DNA from: an uncultured Sutterella sp.
GTDB taxonomy: Bacteria; Pseudomonadota; Gammaproteobacteria; Burkholderiales; Burkholderiaceae_F
NCBI GenBank assembly: GCA_905206365.1
Contig: CAJLHF010000029.1
Location: forward strand, 1-27,746
DNA length: 27,746 nucleotides
Direction: 5' to 3'
In this document: one piece after another, positions 22,451 through 27,746 of the stretch
How the letters are laid out: each line of letters opens with the position of its first letter
How positions within the stretch are numbered: position 1 is the stretch's first letter
Program-made: the position numbers and the translations under genes
The notes under the pieces: model-generated
Seen by the model: only the letters and a program-made list of their open reading frames with translations
What the model was told of the DNA's origin: nothing
Databases searched by the model: none

Positions 22451-24226
22451 ATGTCCGTCACCATCGATCCGCGCCGCGACGAGCTCTTCGACGAGCTCGG
22501 TCGGATTCGTCTGCGCGAAAGCTACATGCGCCCCGAAGAAACGAGCCCTCAGGAACGTTTCGCGTCGGTTGCCGAAACCTTTGCCTCGAACCCCGAACAC
22601 GCGCAGCGCATCTACGACTACGCGAGCCGTCACTGGCTCTCCTTTTCGACGCCGATCCTTTCCTTCGGTCGCTCGAAGAAGGGCCTGCCGATTTCCTGCT
22701 TCCTCGCCTACATGGCCGACAGCGCCGAAGGGCTCGTCGACACGCTCTCCGAAGTCAATTGGCTCTCGATGCTCGGGGGCGGCGTGGGGATCCACGTGGG
22801 CATCCGCTCGGCGGATGAAAAGAGCGTGGGCGTGATGCCGCACCTGAAGGTCTACGATGCGGCGTGCCTTGCGTACCGTCAGGGCTCGACCCGTCGCGGC
22901 TCGTACGCGGCGTTTCTCGACATCGATCATCCGGACATCATTCCGTTCATCGAGATGCGAAAGCCCACGGGCGACCAGAACCTCAAAGCCTTGAACCTCC
23001 ACCACGGCGTCAATCTTTCGGACGCCTTCATGGCGAAGGTCGAAGCCTCGATGCGCGACGCCGATGCGGACGACTCGTGGGAGTTGAAAGACCCCGCGAC
23101 GGGGCGCGTGACGGAAGTCGTTTCCGCGCGCGACCTCTGGCAGCGCATTCTCGAAATGCGCATGCACACGGGGGAACCCTATCTCGTCTTCACGGATACG
23201 GCGAACCGGGCGCTTCCCTCCTGGTTGAAGGCACAGGGACTTGCAATCCACGGCTCGAACCTCTGCACGGAAATCTTCCTTCCGACGAGCGCCGACCGTA
23301 CGGCCGTCTGCTGTCTCTCGTCCGTGAACCTCGAATACTTCGACGAGTGGAAGGACGACCAGAACTTCATCCCCGACGCGATGGAGTTCCTCGACAACGT
23401 ATTGCAGTATTTCATCGAACACGCTCCGGAGACCATCGCCCGCGCGAAGAAGAGCGCCGAGCGCGAACGCTCCGTCGGTCTCGGGGCGCTGGGCTTTCAC
23501 GCATACCTTCAGAAGAAGGGCGTTCCTTTTGAGTCGGCGCTCGCCAAGAGCATCAACATCCGCATCTTCAAGCACATTCAGTCGGAATGCGCCCGTGCGG
23601 ACGCGATCCTCTGCGACCTTCGCGGTCCGTGCCCGGATGCGGCGCAAGCGGGCGTAAAGCGCCGCTTTTCCCACTGGAACGCCGTGGCGCCGAACGCGTC
23701 GTCCTCGCTCATCATGGGGGGAACGAGCCCCTCGATCGAGCCGCGTCGCGCCAACATCTACCGTCAGGACACGATCTCGGGCGCCTACATCGTGAAGAAC
23801 CCCCAGCTCGTGCGCGAATTGGAGCGCCTGGGGCTCAACAACGACGACGTCTGGGCCGACATCATCGCCCACGACGGCTCGATCGCGCATCGCGAGGACA
23901 TTCCCGAGGCCGTACGCGCCGTGTTTCGCACCGCGACCGAAATCGATCAGCGTTGGATCATCGAACTTGCCGCCGACCGGCAGCCGTTCATCGATCAGGG
24001 TCAGAGCGTGAACCTTTTCTTCCCGCCCGACGTGTCGATTCCGTACCTGCACGCCTGTCACTTCACGGCGTGGAAACGGGGTCTCAAGTCCCTTTACTAC
24101 AACCGATCGGACAAGCTCCGCAAAGCGGACCGCGTGGGTGTGGTGACCGAACGCCGCCGCATCGAAGACGACATCAACATGAAGGCCGTAGCCGACGACA
24201 CGACGTGTCTCGCCTGCGAAGGCTGA
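22451..24226 (+). CDS. nrdA: class I ribonucleotide reductase alpha subunit, lacking an ATP-cone
   Basis: This is the catalytic subunit that reduces ribonucleoside diphosphates to deoxy forms. The 591-aa protein has the full active-site set: C83 ('ISCFLAYM'), N270-x-C272-x-E274 ('NLCTEIFLP'), the second redox Cys at 287/288, the Y549-Y550 radical-transfer pair ('SLYYNRS'), and a C-terminal C586-x-x-C589 thiol relay. It starts almost directly in the barrel domain, without the roughly 90-residue N-terminal ATP-cone that sets overall activity in E. coli NrdA (about 760 aa). The beta subunit lacks one too, so dATP shut-off by this route is unlikely. AAGG at 22438-22441 supports the ATG. It is the first gene of an operon with nrdB. 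Confidence 0.93.
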   Translation: MSVTIDPRRDELFDELGRIRLRESYMRPEETSPQERFASVAETFASNPEHAQRIYDYASRHWLSFSTPILSFGRSKKGLPISCFLAYMADSAEGLVDTLSEVNWLSMLGGGVGIHVGIRSADEKSVGVMPHLKVYDAACLAYRQGSTRRGSYAAFLDIDHPDIIPFIEMRKPTGDQNLKALNLHHGVNLSDAFMAKVEASMRDADADDSWELKDPATGRVTEVVSARDLWQRILEMRMHTGEPYLVFTDTANRALPSWLKAQGLAIHGSNLCTEIFLPTSADRTAVCCLSSVNLEYFDEWKDDQNFIPDAMEFLDNVLQYFIEHAPETIARAKKSAERERSVGLGALGFHAYLQKKGVPFESALAKSINIRIFKHIQSECARADAILCDLRGPCPDAAQAGVKRRFSHWNAVAPNASSSLIMGGTSPSIEPRRANIYRQDTISGAYIVKNPQLVRELERLGLNNDDVWADIIAHDGSIAHREDIPEAVRAVFRTATEIDQRWIIELAADRQPFIDQGQSVNLFFPPDVSIPYLHACHFTAWKRGLKSLYYNRSDKLRKADRVGVVTERRRIEDDINMKAVADDTTCLACEG

Positions 24227-24279
24227 GATCGCCGTCAGGACCACACTCAACGAACAAACACGCAAAGGTACACATCGCC

Positions 24280-25308
24280 ATGACCGAATCCGCCAACGAC
24301 GCCGCGTCGCTCGTTCGACCGGCCGCCACGCCCGAAGGGGAGGGGCTTCTCTCCTCGCGCACCTACTTCAAGCCCTTCCGCTATCCGTGGGCCTACGAAG
24401 CCTTCATGCAGTCGGAACAGATGCACTGGCTCTGGACCGAAGTCCCCATGATGGAGGACGTGAAGGACTACCAGCGCAAGCTCACCGAAAGCGAAAAGGA
24501 CTTCCTCACGAAGATCCTGCGCTTTTTCACGCAAGGCGACATCGACGTCTCGGGTGCCTACGTGAAGAGCTACCTCCCGCGCTTCGGGCAACCGGAGGTG
24601 CGCATGATGCTCTCCTCCTTCGCCGCTCGCGAAGCCGTGCACATCGCCGCGTACTCGCATCTCATCGAAACGCTGGGGTTGCCGGAATCCATCTACAACG
24701 AATTCCTTCAGTACGAAGCAATGGCCGCGAAACACGACTTCTTCAACGAAGTCTCCGAAAACGACGAATACGGCCTCGCGGCCCGTATCGCGGCGTTCTC
24801 GGCTTTCACGGAAGGGATGCAGCTTTTCTCCAGCTTCGTGATGCTCCTCAACTTCACCCGCAACGGCACGATGAAGGGAATGGGGCAGATCATCGCCTGG
24901 TCGATTGCGGACGAAACGCTTCACACCGACTCGATGACGCGCCTTTTCCGCGAGTACGTGACGGAAAATCCCCATCTCTGGACGGATGACCTCAAGCGCC
25001 GCATCTACACGATCGCGGAAACGATGGTGGAGCTCGAAGACCGCTTCATCGATCTCGCCTTCGGCGTCTCGGAAATGGAACGTCTCACGCGCGAGGACGT
25101 ACGCGCCTATATCCGCTACATCGCGGACCGTCGTCTGACGGGGCTCGGCTTGAAGAAGATCTTCGGCTCGACCAAGAACCCCCTCCCGTGGGTCGACGCC
25201 ATGCTCGGCGTCTCGCACACGAACTTCTTCGAAAACCGCGTGGTCGACTACGCGAAGGGCGCACTCACGGGCGACTGGAGCGAAGTGTGGGGGAGCGCGA
25301 AAGAATGA
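24280..25308 (+). CDS. nrdB: class I ribonucleotide reductase beta subunit
   Basis: This is the radical-generating ferritin-like subunit that pairs with the upstream NrdA. The 342-aa protein has all metal ligands and the radical tyrosine at the E. coli spacing: D87, E118-x-x-H121, Y125, E178 and E212-x-x-H215 ('DETLHTDSM'). Keeping Y125 points to a Tyr-radical (subclass Ia/Ib-like) cofactor and not the Tyr-less kind; iron versus manganese cannot be told. The gene is 53 nt downstream of nrdA, and AAAGG lies about 11 nt before the ATG. The N terminus (1-25) is variable and disordered-looking. A terminator stands about 170 nt after the stop. Confidence 0.94.
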   Translation: MTESANDAASLVRPAATPEGEGLLSSRTYFKPFRYPWAYEAFMQSEQMHWLWTEVPMMEDVKDYQRKLTESEKDFLTKILRFFTQGDIDVSGAYVKSYLPRFGQPEVRMMLSSFAAREAVHIAAYSHLIETLGLPESIYNEFLQYEAMAAKHDFFNEVSENDEYGLAARIAAFSAFTEGMQLFSSFVMLLNFTRNGTMKGMGQIIAWSIADETLHTDSMTRLFREYVTENPHLWTDDLKRRIYTIAETMVELEDRFIDLAFGVSEMERLTREDVRAYIRYIADRRLTGLGLKKIFGSTKNPLPWVDAMLGVSHTNFFENRVVDYAKGALTGDWSEVWGSAKE

Positions 25309-25476
25309 ACGCCTTCGTCGCGGAGGTCTGAGGGTCGGTAATCGCAATACGGTGTTTGCGCTCAAGGCCCGACGCCCCCGGTACGACACGCGAAGGCGCT
25401 TCGACTCCGTGCTCCTTGCCGCCGAAGATCGCGGGAGAGGACGCACGGGGGAGCACAAGTACGAGCGAACAAAAAA

Positions 25477-25512
25477 CAGAAAGCCCGGACTCCGAGGAGT
25501 TCGGGCTTTCTG
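25477..25512. terminator. bidirectional terminator between nrdB and the second RHH gene
   Basis: CAGAAAGCCCG (25477-25487) pairs perfectly with CGGGCTTTCTG (25502-25512). An inner ACTC/GAGT stem plus one G-T pair brings the total to 16 bp around a CGAG loop. A6 lies on the left and CTTTT on the right, so it can stop both convergent transcripts. Confidence 0.8.
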
Positions 25513-25581
25513 CTTTTCGGAGCCTCGCGACAGGCCTCCGTCGCCCGTCGCCGCTTGGTGCGAACATTTGCCTCAAGAAGC

Positions 25582-25812
25582 TCAGGAACCGCCGCCCGCG
25601 GGCGTCCCTTCGCTCGCGTCCGCGGCGGGAACGGTGCCGAATTCGTTCGCGGCGTGTTCGCGTTGCGGGAGGCGCCCTTCGGAGAGGGCCTTCAGAATCA
25701 CTTCGCGCACGACGGTCGACGCGGAGGTCGACTCCTGGGCGCAAAGCTGCATGAACGCATCGCGATCTTCAATCGAAAGACGGACGCTCAGGACGGTGGA
25801 TTTGACGGTCAT
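25582..25812 (-). CDS. small ribbon-helix-helix (CopG/RelB-like) protein without a partner toxin
   Basis: This 76-aa protein has an RHH pattern: a beta strand at 4-12 ('KSTVLSVRLS'), helix 1 at about 14-27 ('IEDRDAFMQLCAQE'), a turn, then helix 2 at about 31-45 ('ASTVVREVILKALSEG'). A Gly/Ala/Pro-rich tail follows. Such proteins bind DNA as dimers, as antitoxins or regulators. I chose ATG 25812 because the strand begins right after it; no good Shine-Dalgarno is seen, and a longer form from 25881 adds a hydrophobic leader that does not fit. No toxin gene lies next to it: the downstream side is the nrdB terminator and the upstream side is an AT-rich gene-free stretch. Confidence 0.65.
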   Translation of the reverse strand: MTVKSTVLSVRLSIEDRDAFMQLCAQESTSASTVVREVILKALSEGRLPQREHAANEFGTVPAADASEGTPAGGGS

Positions 25813-26614
25813 GGTTGTAGTGTTCTCGGAAACGAGTTTATGGGGCACCACCGATCGTAACGCAATGATGGGAAAAAGCAACTGTGGAATTTTTCCGATT
25901 TACACGAACGTTACCTGCCTTGTCTCGGGTTTCGAACAAAATCCCTTTGAATTTCAACGGATTCGAACTCAAAAGTATTTTCAAATCCGAATCGAAATTC
26001 TTTTTCTCAGTCGTTTGAAATTACGATTTTTTAGTTCGATATCGACATTCTTTTGTCGTTCAACGTCGAAAATTGAAATCGACATTCTCGATTTCGTAAA
26101 TCCGCGTGTTGATTTTTGTACATTTCGAATAACTTCCATACTCTTCCCGCGTCAATTCCGCCGACTCCATCGTCTTAAGCGTCCGAAACCGAAGCACCGT
26201 CGTCAAAATCAGGCGCTGCGAAGCGGACAAGGATTCAATCGTCCGCTACCCGGCATCTCCGGAAAGTCCTCCTCGACCCGCGGCCGAGTCCTCGAAACCA
26301 AGACGCGCCCGTACTCGGGGAATCCGAGTGCGGGACGCCGCCGTCAATCCGGACCAACATCAAAGGCACGACGGACCGTCGTGCGATTCCGTTCGATCCG
26401 AAACGGCCCCCGGAATACTGATCTACGCAGATCCGCGCGCTCGATGTCTCGCCCGTAAGACTCTTTGCAGGGATTTTCTTCCCGATCGGGAGGGATGGAT
26501 TTCGGGCCGTCAGAGTAAGAAGGGAGGCCGAGCAAAACGAACTTCCTGGTTCATGCGCAAGCGTTCGACCTCGAAGAAAGAAGCGGGAGAAGAGGCAAGC
26601 AGGACAAGAGCCGC
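25813..26614. other. 800-bp gene-free stretch with an AT-rich core
   Basis: No gene can be defended. Bases 25921-26100 hold 61 G+C of 180 (34%), against roughly 60% in neighbouring genes. The right half returns to normal GC but has only short, Arg/Ser-rich frames. It should contain the promoter of the RHH gene and the 3' end of the LysR transcript. Confidence 0.5.
25991..26088. repeat. three imperfect copies of ATCGAMATTCT
   Basis: ATCGAAATTCT at 25991-26001 and ATCGACATTCT at 26041-26051 and 26078-26088, all in the same orientation, spaced 50 and 37 bp. TTCGAA-like hexamers are also frequent around them. They could be binding sites or chance in AT-rich DNA. Confidence 0.4.
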
Positions 26615-27574
26615 TCAGAACTCGTCGATCTCCTTTGCAAGGAACTGCGACCGCGTGGAAAAAATCCGTCGCACGGCTTCTTCGTCGGAAATCTTGACCC
26701 CGACAGAGCGAATCATCGCGCGGATCCATCGGAGCCCGGGATCGCGATCCGTGCGCTGATGCCAGTAGAGAGCTCGCTCGATGCCCGGTCGCACCCACGG
26801 GGTCGGGAGCGCCACGAGTTCGCCCGATCGGACGTATTCGAGTGCCAAGCGTCCCGTCATGCGGAGCACCATGTCGCTCTCGCGGATGATGCGCGACGCC
26901 CCGAGCATGTAGGGCATCGTAATCGCCGCCTGCTCGCGCGGGGAGGGCATGAGCCAGGATTCGTCGTCAAGAAGCGTGTTGATCCGAAGTGCCGGAAACG
27001 CTTCGATCGCCTCGCGCGTCATCTTTTCGCCCGCCTCGGCCCTGAGCGCCAACGGGTGACCCGGGCGCACCACGAAGACGTACTGCGACGCGTAGAGCAT
27101 CTGCTGCATGATGGAGCTCGAATGAACCATCGCCCGCGGGGCGATACCGATATGGATCCGACCGTTTGCGAGCATTGTGAGAAGGTCTCGGTCGAGCTGC
27201 ACGACTTCGAAACGCACGCCCGGCGCCCGACGGCGGATTTCGAGCATGGCGTGAGCGAGTACTGTTGCCAGGGCGCTGTCCATCGCGCACACGCGCACGG
27301 TCTTTTCGTACGTTTCGGGTCGAAAGACGGCGTTCTCGAAAAGATGCTCCCAACTTCCGATCGCCTGCGCAAGGCGCGGACGCAGAGTCTTCATGAAAGC
27401 CGTAGGTACCAAGGCCTTCCCGTGCCGCACGAAAAGCTCGTCGCGAAAGATTCCCCGGGCCTTTTGCAGGAGGCGGGAACTCTTCGGCGTCGAAATCCGC
27501 AGGCGCGTCGCCGCCCCCGTCACCGACTCGGTTTGAGCGAGGACGTGCAAAAACTCCAAGAGCTCCAGCGTCAT
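26615..27574 (-). CDS. LysR-type transcriptional regulator
   Basis: This DNA-binding regulator has 319 aa from the ATG used here. The N-terminal winged helix-turn-helix (about 1-62) has the family pattern 'LEFLHVLAQTESVTGAATRL' and 'KSSRLLQKARGIFRDELFVR'. A linker helix and a substrate-binding domain (about 90-295, starting 'KTVRVCAMDSALATVLAHAM') follow, with 'IHIGIAPRA' and 'FVVRPGHPLA' as typical co-inducer domain strands. AAAGGG lies 5-10 nt upstream. The frame does not stop upstream, however: it runs open to the window edge with strong coding bias, so the real protein may be longer. The regulated gene would normally be divergent and is outside the window. The effector is unknown. Confidence 0.88.
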   Translation of the reverse strand: MTLELLEFLHVLAQTESVTGAATRLRISTPKSSRLLQKARGIFRDELFVRHGKALVPTAFMKTLRPRLAQAIGSWEHLFENAVFRPETYEKTVRVCAMDSALATVLAHAMLEIRRRAPGVRFEVVQLDRDLLTMLANGRIHIGIAPRAMVHSSSIMQQMLYASQYVFVVRPGHPLALRAEAGEKMTREAIEAFPALRINTLLDDESWLMPSPREQAAITMPYMLGASRIIRESDMVLRMTGRLALEYVRSGELVALPTPWVRPGIERALYWHQRTDRDPGLRWIRAMIRSVGVKISDEEAVRRIFSTRSQFLAKEIDEF

Positions 27575-27746
27575 CTCGCCCTTTTTGAGAGGTTCGGGCG
27601 AGTTCTCGTTAAGTCCGTCGCGAAGGTCACCGTGACACTCGGGGTTGTCGGGACTCTCGAGGTCGTCCTCGATCGCGTCGTCATCGAGCTTCTCGCCGTC
27701 CTCGGGCAGAGCGTCGGACGGTTTCGAAAGGATTTCGATTCTCGGG
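27575..27746 (-). other. open acidic reading frame in phase with the LysR gene, cut by the window edge
   Basis: All 57 complete codons before the LysR ATG are open and in its frame, with no ATG, GTG or TTG among them. 42 of 57 have G or C in the third position, and 19 of 57 residues are Asp or Glu ('KLDDDAIEDDLES'). The two other frames on this strand look like shadows. It is either an N-terminal extension of the LysR protein or the end of another coding segment fused to it. Confidence 0.45.

Noticed and set aside
22436..24265. A 609-codon minus-strand open frame opposite nrdA
   Set aside because: nrdA has every catalytic residue; the antisense frame is a composition artefact.
25991..26088. 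The AT-rich short repeats as a CRISPR array or origin iterons
   Set aside because: Only three imperfect 11-bp copies with uneven spacing, no cas genes and no replication initiator nearby.
26235..26798. Open frames on both strands between the second RHH gene and the LysR gene
   Set aside because: Ser/Arg-rich, no fold pattern, and they overlap the LysR C terminus in another frame.

Overview
The window is GC-rich (about 60% in genes) bacterial chromosome with dense genes and short operons. Gene content (a LysP-type lysine permease, ornithine carbamoyltransferase, class I ribonucleotide reductase, an OmpR-type two-component system, a LysR regulator) fits a Gram-negative proteobacterium. My guess is a betaproteobacterium, possibly the Sutterella group; that is an impression from protein style and not a demonstrated placement. 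I see no rRNA, tRNA, transposase, integrase or CRISPR array.

Layout, left to right. A MATE efflux transporter (+) converges on an ornithine carbamoyltransferase gene (-), with a cluster of hairpins and terminators between them. A lone ribbon-helix-helix (RelB/DinJ-like) protein follows in an AT-richer stretch. Next come a response regulator and a membrane sensor histidine kinase (both -, kinase first). Divergent from the kinase are two large uncharacterised genes (+), here called A (about 463 aa) and B (952 aa). They share a C-terminal module of roughly 400 aa, and B adds a helical, TPR-like front half. B converges on a three-gene SMC-like operon (-) encoding DUF3375, DUF4194 and SbcC/MukB-like ATPase proteins, i.e. 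JetA-JetB-JetC (= MksF-MksE-MksB). The JetD/MksG nuclease that would make a complete Wadjet system is not next to it.

Then come a LysP-like permease and an unusual thioredoxin with a CIDC active site (both -). A divergent nrdA-nrdB operon (+) follows. Its 5' region carries a perfect palindrome, a sigma70-like promoter and a terminator-like hairpin. The window ends with a second lone RHH protein, an AT-rich gene-free stretch with a short imperfect repeat, and a LysR-type regulator whose reading frame stays open past its apparent ATG to the window edge.

The two points most worth attention are the A/B paralogue family, which I do not recognise, and the JetABC operon without JetD. JetA and JetB in this operon carry long acidic C-terminal tails that share a TPDRDxNL motif. 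The A/B genes lie immediately beyond jetC on the opposite strand, where jetD would normally sit. Whether they work together is untested.
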